Shown one piece after another: positions 1-14,100 of a stretch of DNA of 64,000 bases. Source of the stretch: Mugil cephalus (Eukaryota > Chordata > Actinopteri > Mugiliformes > Mugilidae). The DNA lies in contig NC_061782.1 of NCBI RefSeq assembly GCF_022458985.1, forward strand, positions 13,905,672-13,969,671, in the 5' to 3' direction. Under the pieces are notes generated by a model. It was not told the DNA's origin. It searched no databases and saw nothing but the letters and a program-made list of their open reading frames with translations. The position numbers and the translations under genes are program-made. How positions within the stretch are numbered: position 1 is the first letter of the stretch; each line of letters starts with the position of its first letter.

Positions 1-1591
1 TGCATGCACATGTGATGTGTGAAATTAGACCCCGCCGCACGGAGCAAGACAGGTAACCCCACTCCCAGGCTGCAACAGAAGGCTTTTGTGGGCACTTCCC
101 CGCCCCTGCTCTTTAACCCCCCACTGGTATCAAAGAGCTGCTGAACTCACAGCCGGTCTACTGACAATCAGGCCGTTTCAATGCGGGGTCGATGTTTCCA
201 GGGGGTGGGGGCAGACTGGCTTGGTAAAAAAAAAAAAAAAAAAAAAGGTTTAGTAAGTGATCATGTTGCCACTTTCATCCTCTCTCCACCGATTGTCGCT
301 TTTTCATGCACACCAGACCTCTGAGCTCTGTGGGTGTGGCTGTGGAGCATGTGCAGATGTAGTTTGACCTTACTGTGATGTAATTGTTATTTTAGCTGAT
401 TCTTGCTTGTCCCTATACACATTTCTTTAGATTTATGTAAATTCTCCCCTCTTCCTCGTCAGCGCTTTGGTAAATCACTCTTTACCATTAACGCCCTCCG
501 TCCTTTGTGCATGTCAAAAGTTCAGAGTCGTAGTTATCATGACAAAAGCCACTTCCCCTGCCTCACACGTAGCCTGCGTGTAGTCCCAGCGCGCCGGCCT
601 TTCAGGACCCGCCGCTAGTCACTGTTTGTTAGCTCTCTGCATTGTTCCCGGACAATCACGCTCATGCAAAGAACTGAAGCAAAACAGCTGAAATTTCTGG
701 GCGATGAGCTGTGATAAAGGTTTTTTTTAAAAAAAACAAACCTTAGACAACACATGACCCAGCTCTTTTCACATGTCTTGAGTTTTGCCAGAAGTCTTTG
801 TGAATACAAACTCAAACAAACAAGTCAACCACCCTCTTAGGTGCTGTTTGATATTTCAGGTAATTGATACATGAGGGGCTCCACTGAGCCGCTCTGGTTG
901 TCTCCCCAGCAGCAGCCTGTACAGGCCCCTGCAGGAGAAAGAGGGGGGGCCTGTTCAGCCGGAGCCGCAGGAACCTGGCTTCCTCGTGAGCGGTGCAGCA
1001 AAGTGGTGTGGTTGTTGAGGAAACGATCCCCCTCTCAAGGGCCTTTCTCTGGGAATACTGGGTTACAGTGTGAGAAAGTTCCACGCTTGTTTTTGACAGA
1101 GGGGCGTCACCCGGTGGGAACACACGAACGCCTCACTGCCGCGCCGCACGCACGCCCCTCACGGCGACAGCAACACTAGCAATGAGAGGCCGGTCCTCGT
1201 GTTTTTTTTTTTTTGTTTTTTGTTTTTTTGAAGAATGATAGGAAAACGAATGACAGGGCTGCAAAAATCAGGTGGCTCTTTAATGCAACTGTACACCACC
1301 TCGCATCAATTCGAAACAGGTTTCACATTTCCTCACTTAACAATAGCTAAACAAAGCGTAGCATTCATCCAGGCTTAACATCTACACTTTGGGGTAAAAG
1401 CAGATATTCCCTAATTGCCACTGAATGCTGCCCTGAAGGAAAGTATGTCACTCAATGAGATAATCATACAGTGGGAACTCGGGATTGCCAGCACCAGCTT
1501 GCTATTTGAAAAAAAAAAAAAAAAAAAACATTTTCCATTATAAAATTGCATAGTTGAATTTGACACGGTTTAAAACGTCTTCAGAGAAACG

Positions 1592-1592
<1 letters not shown>

Positions 1593-1646
<54 letters not shown>
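1593..1646. repeat. (TG)27 dinucleotide microsatellite
   Basis: Perfect run of alternating T and G, about 54 bases. It generates meaningless Val-Cys or Thr-His open frames on the two strands. Probably length-polymorphic. Confidence 0.97.
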
Positions 1647-1647
<1 letters not shown>

Positions 1648-3848
1648 TAAATGCAGGAAGTGTTTCCATTCAGGCCAGCTGGTACAATAACTTCCAATCA
1701 GCGGAAAGCTGCAGGTGTGCAGGGTCAACGGGACAAGGACTCGAGCCAGTTTGAATATGTGGAACAAATGTCTAACATCTGAGTCCGTGCTTGATTCGAA
1801 TTTCTATATTTCTTCCTCTAGATAAACTTTATCTCGTGACATGTTGTGATTAGAGGCTCGGGTTTAGTCTGCATGCCACTGAGATGAGATGATTACAGAT
1901 CATCCGTTTTTTTTTTGTTTTTTTTTTTAACATGCAAACCCTGACATATACAGTGTGTTAGACGACAGGCTGATGGAAGTGGTGAAATGAGTTTTAAATC
2001 AGTGTGGTGATGCTATCTGTTTGTCTTTAACAAACACCACCACACTCAGATATGAACCGACTTTATTACATGTGTTATTCCTCTGGAAAAAGAGTCTAAT
2101 TATTGTTGAAACAAACTATTAAACGCACATCAGTGGACTCCAGTGTTTAATACTCTGATGATTTGTGTGGTCTGCTTGTTGTCATCTTGACATGATGATG
2201 TTTCAGGACAAACCAAACCAAAACAATGACCTGAAAGACACTAAAACATTCTGGAGAAATGAGGGGAATAGAAATAAATACAGACTACACAGTTCATATA
2301 ATACTCCAGGGCAGAACAACTACTAAATCAGTTGATGTAACCAGTCTTCCTCAGTGTCAATGTGTTTGATTAATTCATGCTTTTACAGTCAGCTGGTTAA
2401 CTCGCCTGTAATGGATTAAAGTCTACTTTACTAACAAACCAACAATCAAAGAGTAGTTCAGCAAACAGAGTAATTCAGGAGTCTGGAGAGCAAAGCAACC
2501 TGAATGCAGATTTAGTTTTAAAGGGATCCAGAACAATAAAAAGTATTTCTTTCGTCTCAGCGTTAAATAACGTTACCAAGGTAAATGGGGCAATCCTTAT
2601 ATTGATTTTAGCTGCGTGACCAGCCTTAAAAATATTGATCTCAACCTCTTTAAAGGCTCCGACTGTCTGGCAGACGTCTTGCCGGCCGTGTGATTCCTCT
2701 CCTTCTTCCTCTCTCAAAGCTCTAAAACAGGCCAGGAAGTCACCACGAGGCATTTCCTGCATATTTTACATCACCTTGAAGCAGGGGTCGCTGGGAACAG
2801 TTGAAGCACGCTCTCCCCAACAACAGTGTCCACTATGTGGATGCGCGGTGCTACAGCAGGAGCGTGCGCTTCTTTGCGTTTCCGCCTCCGGCTCAGTAAC
2901 AGTAGGTATTTTCTCCGTCTAATGAAGCTCGTATGCTGCGCACGTCTTTGATGTCACGAATTAGCATGGAGACTCGCAGGCTCTGCTTCTTCAGTTCAAA
3001 GCTTCAGTCAATAAGATCCTGGTTTATTATCGTTTGTCTGGATGTTAATTTGGTGACAGGTGACACATCACAGGCCAGGGCAGGCCTTGATGTCGGCGAA
3101 ATCTGCTAGCCTGCTGGAGGTGTGCGACTTAGATAAAGGTCCAAAGACAAGAAGCCGCCACGGAAAAGCTGAGTGCGAGACTAAGTTGGATGAACAACTA
3201 ACGCGAGTGGTCACGCTGTTGAATCATTTGTTTTGTTTTGTTTGTTTTGTTTAACCAACGCTCCAAAACCCAAAGAAATTCAACCTGCATTGACATTAAA
3301 CAAGAGGAAGGGTTTGAACCGTGGCATTAAAACCAGTAAATGATTTGGAATTTCTTGAGTTGCTGGTGTTGGTTTGTTGGTCCAAAATTCTAAGTCAAAA
3401 TAAAACATCGCTATTGGATGGGTTGCCCAGAGACGTTTGCACGACCATAAAAGTGTCCGGACGATTCTTAAAAGCTTCGGGAACCACAGACTTACTCTTT
3501 GATTTAACCTTTTTTCCCCCATATGTACGAGCTGTTTCGAGCAGTTGTTTCATCTCTAAGGGTAAACTGGCTATCTCTGCTCTGTTTTGTCTGCTCGTCG
3601 CCTCCCCTACCCACTATCACACGGGAACGCGAGGAGCTGCTTGGTAAGAGAACGAGGCTGTTGCGGCTTTACGAAGGTCGCCGCTTGATGAGAGTCAGGT
3701 GCACCTGTGAACCCCGCGTCGCGTGCACGAATGGTGCGCGTAAACCGTGCAGGAGAGACGAGACTAAACCAACGGACCCTCCTTCGCTCTCACATAACCT
3801 CAAAGTGCAGCTATAGACATCTCTCACATGGCTGCGATCTTCAGCATG

Positions 3849-3851
<3 letters not shown>

Positions 3852-3888
<37 letters not shown>
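3852..3888. repeat. (GT)n dinucleotide microsatellite
   Basis: Perfect GT run of about 37 bases in the upstream intergenic DNA. Confidence 0.95.
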
Positions 3889-3889
<1 letters not shown>

Positions 3890-6800
3890 TTCACAAGGAT
3901 GTGGGTGTAAACCATCACTCACCGCCTTCTAACACACTACACAGCGCTCTGAGTGACTTTAAATCGGGCCCTGTGTCTTTTTTCTTCATCAAAACGTCTT
4001 CTAAAAGTCATCTCTGTTGACTGTAAGTGCTTTGCTGGATTCCCTCTTGGTCCTAGACTTATTAAAACAACATGGCTCAATTATAGTCCTGACTTAAGTA
4101 ATCATGTTTTATGGCCACCCCACTATCATTATGTTTGTCTGACTGCCTGCTGACTCTGTGAAGTGACTCAGTCCTGCAGGTTTCACTTAAGATGTGCATT
4201 GATTTGTGCTCCGAAGCACTCAAGCATGCATACATTACTGGCTTCAATGTCAATATAGGCTGCAGAGGCCGAATGCAAACCAGCCCGCTCCCCCTTTGAT
4301 CTCCATGACGATGGCAGAGCGCTGAAATAATGAAATTGTAATAACAGAGCACCGTGACTGATGCTGGGACATGTTCACTCAGGCATGAAGATTAAAAGAC
4401 AGACTTTAAAAGAAGAACTTAACAAGCAGGATTGATGAAAGAATTATATTTTTGATCCGAGAAAACACATTCACGAACTTGAACCCTGGCGTTCAACTTC
4501 CCATCAGGAGGTTCTGTAAAATACACAGACGGCGCATGGCAACGTCTTTAAATTTGGTTGACACGTCTTGTTTTCTGTGGATAGAGCCACGCTGTCTGTT
4601 TCTGGCTGCTTTCGGTGTTTTTCGCCAAAAAAGCTTTGACATTCATGTCCGTTCATGTGACGACAAATCAAATTCAAATGAACGTCACAGTTGTGTCAAA
4701 TGCTCGTCAAACGCTCACAGGCCTCCTACCTCCTGGATTCTTTGCTCCTTGTTGTCACACGAACACTGGGAGCTTCCCACAGCACGTCGTTCAAATCGTT
4801 GCGCAAAGTAAATTTAGCATAATGTGTTTGTTTGCGTCCGCGCTGTTTCCCCATTCTGGGCTAAAAGCACGCGAAAGTTGGCAAAACCGCTGGGAGCGAG
4901 GCCACTTGAGAACCACACGAATGCACTAAGAGCTTTCGCTACACAGCTAGCTCAACAGTAATGCTTTGTTCTTATAAAACTTGGACATGGTGCGTTCAGT
5001 TAATGCGACGCCGCAGTCAGCCACTTCCTTGCTGATAGATGGCTTTTATAGCATGGCAACCGATGTTTCTATTTGTTTCCCGTCTTTATGCTAAAGTACA
5101 AGTAAGAACAAGGGAAACGTCAGACATCCGCTGCAGTAGTTGGCGGTCGGAGACAAATATTTCATTTTATTATATTTGGATTCTGGTACAAATCGCTCAT
5201 GATGTTTGTTTGCTGATGTGTGCGCGCTGGAATGTGCCAAGTTCATATCATGGCACAAAGCTGTCCCCACGGCTTCACGATATGTTTGAAGAAAATGTTG
5301 ATGTCAGTACCAAACGTTTTATGTCACCACAAACTGACAGCATGTATGTCTGCGAAGGTTCATCCAGGTCACAGTGTTGAACAAGTAACAGATACCACAT
5401 CCTCAAAGCAGAATCAAAACTGTTTCCTCCAACTATAGGTGAGTGTCCGGTCAATAACAGACCCTAACCCTAACCCTTGTCTACTTAGATGTGTACTGAA
5501 ACATCTGTAAGCAACTCTAAAAGTCCATTAGCTCCTCTTTGCTTTTTTTAGTTCAATTTGAAGGCAGCGTTAGTTAACTCAGAACTTTACTGTCTTTAAC
5601 TTGAACATCTTCTGTGTTCACGGCACTCTCTTAAATGTCACTGGACGAACAGGCCACACCTTGTCCTCTTCGACCTCAACCATGTGACGTAAAACTGACC
5701 CTTCAGTTTTCTATTGTTACAGCTAAATACCTCATGGCCGCTCTAACCCTAACAAAGAGGTGACATGCCCTCGAAATGTAAGTCTTATAAAAGCAGAGGC
5801 TGCAGACGTTTTACATATTGGCACATGTGCAGGAGGTTTTAGGATGATTTGGGTCATATTTATTCTTGGCACGGAGGTTAAGGGGAAGCCTTCTGGGGTT
5901 GTTTCAGTCAGAAAATGTCCCCAGAGCCGGGATCTTTTAGCAGGAACAGATGTTTCAGTTTGTATGTAAAGACACAAACTTTAGGTTCGGGATTGCGGTT
6001 CACTAAAATTATCATATTCAAAATATACACTGCGATCACGTCAAGGTCGCTGGTCCGTTGAGAGACACCTGATACCGCTTTGAAATTGCTCTAGCGCACA
6101 GCAAGAGGGAGACATGTGTATGCTAATTGAAAATCAGGGGTCGGAGTGCATAATTTGATGTCATTATGGTAACTCGGTGAACTTTGCTTCTTGATAATCA
6201 GTCCCACCAGCAGACTAAACATTTGGAAGAAAGGGCTCTCAGATTTGAAAATGCGGGTCCGGCCGGCGGGTCAGGTCCCATTGTGTCCACGCTCAGATTG
6301 TGCGTGCCAGAATTTTTATCTGGAGGAAGTTAGCAGTATCAAACAATGATAGCATTTCTGCAGACTTCCACGTAATGCAAACAGTACCAAAACTGTTTGT
6401 GTGTGTTTGCACTGTACATGTGTTTATACCGCAGATGTTGTGTTTTAAGAAAAAATGTACAAAAGCAATGCAGATGTGGTAAATAATTATGGAAAAATAC
6501 CATTTACTAAAGCAATTATTTTGCTCTCTGAGTGTAAAATTAACAATAAAAGCAGCCCAGCCCCCGCAGCTACTTTTTTAAAGTTTAATTAACTGGGTTA
6601 AAAAACTAATTTAGACAGATTTTGAAGGGAAGATTTTCCAGAAGCATATTTGGTATCAGGTGGCAGACCGAATGGCAAATGTCGTGACACTGGTTTCTTT
6701 GAGTATCCTCTAAAGATGCTTGTGGATTTTTCATGTAAATAAATACAAGTTTTGTTTGCCTCTCCGCAACAAACATGCAGATTACAGTTCATTTGTCTCC

Positions 6801-8118
6801 CTTCCTTCCTTTTCTTTTCATCATGTTTAAATTATTACTGGGACTTAGTAGCTGCTTACCAATTTCCTAACCAACACTGTTCAATGCCCCAGTTAGGGTT
6901 TCACTGGGAATCATCTGAACCAAAGACTTCCTGTTTTCATGGCTTTCCCCTGTAGCATTTAAATAGATGTTTAATGTGTTTTGAAATTACTATCAAACCT
7001 TCTTCACTTAAACCTCACACACAATCGCTTATTGTCTCGCCCACCCTCCTGTTTCACTACCCCTGCTTCTCCTGTGCCGACTGCACATCGTTCACACCGC
7101 GCAGGCCGAGGGGATGTGTTCTTTTCATGTACAGAGGAAGCGTAATATCCTGTTCCTGCCTGAGCTCTAATACCACACCGAGGCGGGCTGGCCCCGAAGG
7201 CCTTTCAGGGGCCTGGCCGCTCTTGACTCTGAAGCCACGGGCCCTCTGAGGTCGTGATATATGAGGTGTCTGGGCTGCAGACTCTGCCTGCTCCAGCGTC
7301 ACTGAAAACCAGGCCTAATGGGCTCCCTCTTTTTGAGAGCACAGGAGGGACTGGTTCTCATTTCAGTGGCAGCGTGAGCTTTTATTGAGCATTTTCTTTC
7401 GTTAAGTCGCTGTTGTGAAATGAGAATGTTATCATTTTTCTCTTGAGATCACTCTTTGCCACATACACACACACCAGTCTAAAAATGATTTATGTGTAAG
7501 TCTTACTTGCCATGAGGATAGATATGGATATTACTGGAAAGGATTTCTGTTGTAACTATTCTAATATTTTATTTGACTATTTTATGTAAATCTTACATTT
7601 TATTTGATGACATTTGACCAAATGTGTTTCGAAATTGCCCCCGAGCAAAGTACCACCATCATAAATCGTGTTCAGTATGGCAGACGCTCATGTTTGATGT
7701 CTTTAAAGGAGTGCAAGAAAAAAAATAGACAGTAGACATGTTCCTCTTTGAACCTTCAGAGCATCCTGTCAAACTCCGATTCACTTTCAATGACGAAACA
7801 CAAGCACACACCTGTGAATAGTGTGGTGGTGGTGGGAGGTCCACCTGTGTGTCCCGGCAGCAGCAGCAGACTGATGAGCCCTCCTCCTCCTCCGCTTTGC
7901 CACCGTCACTCGTCGTTTCCCTGGAAGCCGAGAGGAACCAGTCTACTGCGCCTCCGGCTCACTCGCTGCACGATTCAGACGCGCACTGGAGGAATGCGTG
8001 GCAAACCCCTGCTTCTGCTCGGAGATTTAGATGGAAGACTCGTCTTTTAACAAGTGAACGTTTTTTTTTTATTACTAGCATGACAATTCCCCCTTGGAGC
8101 CAACAAAAGGCGTAAGAA

Positions 8119-11100
8119 ATGTCTCAGCAGCAGCGGCTCGTCCAACTCTCCGCGGCTTCGCTCGCCGTAGTCTTTGGCCCGGATGAGGAGAGTTTACGCG
8201 CCGGCGGAGGGAAACTCAACGCCAACACTGCAAGTGGCCAGGAGATTTTTGCGGACTTCAAAGCGCAAAACTTGCGCAGTTTCTGGAATAAGAGGCTCGT
8301 CAAGGCCATCGCCGAGGTGTACTTCCAGGGATGGATGGAGAACATGGTGCTTTTCATTCAAGGGAACGCGAACAACCTGGAGGTGGTGAGAGAAGCGTGG
8401 ATGCGCAGGGCTCTGAGGTCTCCAAAGGGATTTACCATCAAGGCTGTCGGTATGTAGCTTTAATTTCATCAATGAGCTGTCACCGGAGATGTTAGAAACT
8501 CATATGAAGCAACTTTCTTTCTAAATACGCCTCAAGCTGGTCATAGCAGTGTGCAGCGTGATGTTTGCAATTCAAATAAGCTTTGACTACAGCCATGTAA
8601 CAGCACAAAGTGTTGTTGTTGTTTCTTTTTTTTTTCTTTTGGGGGACACTATAGCGTAGTCAGCATTTGTTAGCAACACTGGGAGAAGTGTGTGAAAGCC
8701 ATAAAACTTTAAAGACTTCAGCGCCCCTCTCCCCTCTCTTCCATCGGGCTGCCAACAAACTTGAGTTTAATCAGATTTCTTGAGTAATGAACAGTAGTTG
8801 CATTTTAGTAACCTGCTGCTCAAAACAGAAGCTTTTTTTTTTTTGCAGAAGAGCAAAGGTCTGACAAAGTGATATCTTTTCACATAACTAAACGCCTGGC
8901 AGGATTTTCCATGTGCACAGCCTGTCTCAACAGCTGGCACAATCTGTGAAGAAAGTGTGTTGCCGACTCTGTTTAGATGGCTTAATGTTTGTGAGGACTG
9001 CTCGACCAATCAGCCTCCCTTTGTTGCATACACACTGATATGTTTGCCTATGTTTGTTACCAAAGCTCCCAGTAATTACTTCTAATTGCTCCCCGTCTCT
9101 GGCTGCGTTTTTTTTTTAAAGCAGCACATGTGAAGCTGTGCAGGAACAATAGGGATGAAATGGCAGCCTTTTATTCAGCCTCCTATATCATGATCTCATG
9201 GGCTGTAAATGTCTGACTGCACCGGCTGCTGGGGAAAATGACAACCTTGTGTGGGCTTTGGACCTAATGACAGTATTCTTAAGGGATGCGACACATTATT
9301 CACATTTTTTCTTACTCTAAATCTGTGCTTTGTTTTAATTACAGCGCACAGTTCAGCCCAGAAACTACAGACTACATGAGTTTAAGATGTGTTTTTTTTT
9401 CTTCTCCCCAATCGTGAAGTAGCAGGTTGTTGTTTTTGCTGTTCAAACAATATCCCAGCGACACATACTTTGGCTCAGAGTTGCCATTTGGTGCGGCAGC
9501 CTTGCCTCTGTTTTGGCGGTGTCTTTCCAGCAGTTTGTTTTTGTCTGGATGCGCGCCTTGCCGACGTCTACCTGCTGTCTTTGTGTGAGTCCGTCGGCTC
9601 TGCCAGATTGAGCAGCAGCGCACAGACGAGTAAATGGAGGAATGTGGAGGAGAGGAAGAGACCACACAGAGGGAGACCCCAGGAGGGCGTGGAGTGACAG
9701 AGGTGGGTGGGTGGGGGAGGAGGTGGAGGCTGACACACCATCCTGCCGAGACAGTTTCTGGCCCTGAGCTCCCGACTCGGCGCACAAACGTACAGCATAT
9801 GGGCCAAAGGTGATGCGGAGCTCGTTATTATGCATGGCGTCGGCCCGAAGGTGCACGCAGACACGTACGAGCTCACACTCGGATGCATGGGGGCCTTCAG
9901 TGTCGCAACAGACTCCTTGTGTTTGAGCTTCACACCAGAAACTTGTAAGCAAACACGTCCATATGTGGACATGTCACCTCCTTCTCCTCCTTAACAAATC
10001 CTTCACCTCTCACGGCAGCAATTTGTATGGAAATCAGCTCTGGCAGGCTGTCAGAGCCTGGTTTACTGCCTTCTCGCTGAGAACTGGTCAGCAGTGAATC
10101 ACCGAGCCACTGGCTGCCGGCCGCAGACGCTTTTCTGCTTCCAGGATTAATGGCCCCCCCGTTTCACGGCCAGCGTGGGACTGAGCGAGTCAGACTCCAG
10201 GATTGATGTCAGGCGTGAGGACTTAAGGCCTTGACATTGTCCTGATGTAAAAGTGTCATCTAGAAAACAGAAATGTTATGAGTTATGGGTTACAGTGGAT
10301 TTCAAACAGACCTATTTCCTTTCGCAGGTCAGAGCAAGGTTGGCTTTACTGCCGTGAGCAGTTTTTTTAAAAGAGAGTTTAAGGGCTAATTTAGTAATAG
10401 CTGAGACTAACCAGATGCGGCTAAAGTAAGTTAACAGTGTTTAATAACTGAAGAGCATTTCGTAGATGTCATAACAAAGCGTCCGCGCAAACACATTCAG
10501 CCACTTTGGTTCATTTGTGCTAACTCGTCATGACTGGGAATCGGCGCTAACAGTCTGAAGACGGATTGGTCTTGTGGGCCCGTCAGCGGTCGGAGATATG
10601 CGGGGCCGGGGGTGAGCAGGAGGCGGCTGATGGAGGAAGGGGATTGTGGTGAGGTTAGGCCGACGTAAACAGACGGAGTGAGAAGTTAATATGAACAGGC
10701 TCCGCTGTTATCATTGTGGGAATGGGCCCCTAATGGTACTGGGGCTGACCCCTGTGCTTCAACCCCTAAATGTCAGCTGGATATTTCTCATTCTTCTTCT
10801 TCTTCTACTCTGAAATTGTCTCTTCATTCGGTTGCTCTTGATTGTTTACTGTGAAACACGTCCAACCAGGACATCCTGCAGGAAGTGCAAAATGTGAGAA
10901 TAAAATTGTAGTGTTTTGCTTAAATAAACGTAAGTTTCACCATTGTTAATGGTGCTGCTGTTTGCTCATAGACGCCGTACATTATATAGGCACGGACGCA
11001 CCAAGCTGACATCAAAGAAGTACCAGCAACGACTGTGGTGTCGCTTCACGTAGTCTGCATCTAGGCCAAAAAGTTGCTCGTGAACACACCACTAAGACTA

Positions 11101-14100
11101 CAATAAATAACTCTGCACAGCAGGTGGCATTAGTCTGAATTCATTATTGAAAATGGGAAACAGAGAGAGCGTCTATTAGCTGAGAGTGTACCCTTTAAAC
11201 TTTTTTATTTTGTTTACTCTCGTTACTAAGCCGTTGGTAGGTGCCATCAGCTCGGGACACATCACCACTACCAGGGCCACAGACGCAGGAAAACAACCAA
11301 CTGTGGGCTTGGTGTGTCACGGCCCTATCAGCTCTTTAAACTCCACGTGCAGACCTAAAACATCAATTAATCTACATGACAGACAACTAATCCTATCCTT
11401 TCAAATGGGCCAAATTTATTTCAGTTTTGTTTTACCGTTGCTGAACGGTCGACTTGCAGTAATCAGTGTGTCGTCCAAAACGAATGGGAAAGTTGTTTTA
11501 TGCACTTGCTAGGTAAGAGTTAGATGATAAGATTTATACTACTCCCATGCCTCTGCGTGGAATACGTTGAACTTAGATCTGAAGAAAGACTTAAAGCAGG
11601 TCCGAATAACTCTGTCCAGAATAAACAAACAAATTTAGAGAGAAAGTTGTAAGCGTCTATATGTATTTTTTTTTTTTAAATGGGCAAGCTCACGCTAGCA
11701 CCTCCTCGCTCTTCCTCCTTTTTCAGTAGACATCAAGTCTTTCTCATCTAACTCTCTACCAAAAACTGATTTCCTTTATGTGTTTCTAAATTATTTTGTA
11801 TATGAAAACTGAAAAAAAGCCTCAGAATTACCTCAAATGTTGCAGAACAACCACCTATAGGCTCTTCTTTTGAAACCAGCGGCTTCATAATGACCGTTAG
11901 CTGGTTGTGCATTATTGAGTGTCACCATTGTCTCTGCAACAGGATGAGCACGCAGCAACGAGTTGAAACATTTATACGTAGCCCGCCACTGGTGTAATGA
12001 GGTGTCCCGTATCCTCCCTGCAATCGACCCCTGTAAACTGTCCTTGTCTTTTTTGAACATGGATGTGAATGAGACTCCTCACTTTCGCCATGAAAAGCAC
12101 CTCTCCGGCAAACTGCGAGCCTTCGTCCGTGGGGAGCACCAGGGCATGGCTACGCTGCACTCCCTTTTAAATGGTATGTTTCATTTAGCTCGCCATACCA
12201 TGAGGTGGTGAGGCATTCCTGAAATGCTTCATTTACTCTTGAGATCATTTCCTGAGCTCGCAGCGCAGCGAGCCCGCGTTTCTGCTCTTTACTCCTCACT
12301 TTGAAAGTGTCGTATTTTCACACAGGGGGTGTCTCCTTTCATGAGGGTATTTAGTCAAAGTCTCAAAGCGCTCCACTAATGGTCATAACTCTTCCAGATG
12401 TTAGCTTATTAACCGTGACACCCCCTTGCCGGGCCCTACCGGGTTTAAATGGCCCACCCTGTCCTAACTAAGCAGCGCGGGTCAAAGGTTACAACCTCCT
12501 CGCTAACAAGCCACCTTGAGGTCGTTTAGCTTCAGAGGGTTTTTAGGAGGCAAACAGGGAAACATACATCAATACAGTATCCAGGTGTTCTTCGTTCACC
12601 GGGTTTATGTTTACAAGGCTTCTTTGGTCACGTTTGCATCCAAGCTGCTCCTACTGCTACTGTTTATTCAATGCATTTTGCACTTTTAACTGTTTACTTG
12701 TGGCTGGCGACCTCAGCTGTTTTCTGTTACTTGAAGCCGTTTTTTTTATTTAAAAATGCATTATTACTTTTTGCAAACATAACTGCTAGCTGGGAAATCA
12801 CTAAAGCATATTTAATTTCTGTTTAAATCTTTAAAACTTCATATTTTTGTTAAGTTAGGTCGGCTTTCCACAGCTCCTGCAGTACAACGACATGCACGCG
12901 TCTTTATGGGGGACATACGCTTGTGATTTGTGGCAGTTTTTGTCTTTAATTTATTTCTGGTTAAACAAAATGCGAAAAGGGGGGAACAGTCATAGAGGAC
13001 CATTTGTGTGAGATTATCTGAGCTGCCCTCAAACAATAGGAAAAACGATGCTTCAGCTCCCTTGACATTTAGCTTTTACTCAAAATATGTGGGGTTGTTT
13101 CTCCAAGCTCTGTATCATGTCTGTGATTGTGTGTCACAAAAACAGGGGAGGAATGTTATTTAAGGGAAACTATATACTAATCGGCTCGTGCCCGGCAGTG
13201 TGGAGGTCCCCGTGTCTGACTTCAGTGTTGGTTTGGTAGATTAAAGAACCTGAATTCATTTATTTCTATAAATATACACTTGAGTGCACATTAATTAAAT
13301 TGGAACATGAAAGTTTTTACTTATGGAAAGGAAAGCAGCCTCTGTGATTTATGTGCAGCTTTAGGATGTTGTCGGTATAAGATAATTAGGTTACAGTCTT
13401 ATATAAGTGTCCTTAGTATCTTCTACTGTCTCAGTGCCAGGATTGAGTCTCCGCTTTTATCAGTCTTTTTTTTTTTATATCCTGTGCCTTTTAAAAAAAC
13501 ATCTTAACACACGGTTCAGATATGACAAAACCCTGACCCTTATTCTTGGATGTGACCCCAGACTGTGCGTGTGTGCGTGCAAGCCTCATTTGTTAGACAC
13601 ATCCTTTCCCATTGAGCAGGAAGCTCACCCCTGGTGTGAATCAGGCGTATCGGCCTCTGTATCGACCCAAACATTGGGCTCACACATAGCGGTGGAGTGG
13701 GCCAGCGCCAACAATAACAGTTGAGGAGTTTCCTCTTTATCCCCCAGCTTATACACCATGTCAGCGGCCTCTTGTGTTTCTCTCATGAGACTTTGTAATT
13801 CACTCTCGGACAAATGGGTTGACACAGACTTCAGACTAAATTGCATTAAATTTGGTATTACTATTACTCATTTTCCTGACAGGATGTTTTCTTTATTGCA
13901 TTTAGCACTGGTAAATGCAGTTGCATGCTAATGTCGGTTCTGTGATAGCATATTTTTGTGTTATTTCAAGAGTAAAAGAGTCTTTCAAGAACCACAGCAC
14001 AGCTGTATGCTGACCAGTTGTAGGGTATTAAAAAGGGATTCATCACCACGTAGCAGAGACTGGCAGGAGATCTGCGCTAAATACCCGGATAATAAACACA

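Larger units (their letters stand above)
1..8118. other. upstream region, no gene recognised
   Basis: No spliced or single-exon gene could be recognised on either strand. The open frames here are short, lack familiar domains and overlap each other. The stretch holds a (TG)27 microsatellite near 1.6 kb, a (GT)n repeat near 3.87 kb, several A or T homopolymers, and a short telomere-like run near 5.46 kb. Roughly the last 300 bases before the stox1 start are richer in G, C and CpG and probably contain its 5' UTR and promoter, but no TATA box or defined start site stands out. Confidence 0.6.

Noticed and set aside
9443-9952. Overlapping minus-strand open frames of 134-169 codons in stox1 intron 1
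   Set aside because: Low-complexity Pro/Ser/Cys-rich translations in three frames, without a domain or clear splice context.
13625-13846. 73-codon minus-strand frame with a helix-like composition
   Set aside because: No family match that I recognise and no convincing splice sites. It may be chance.
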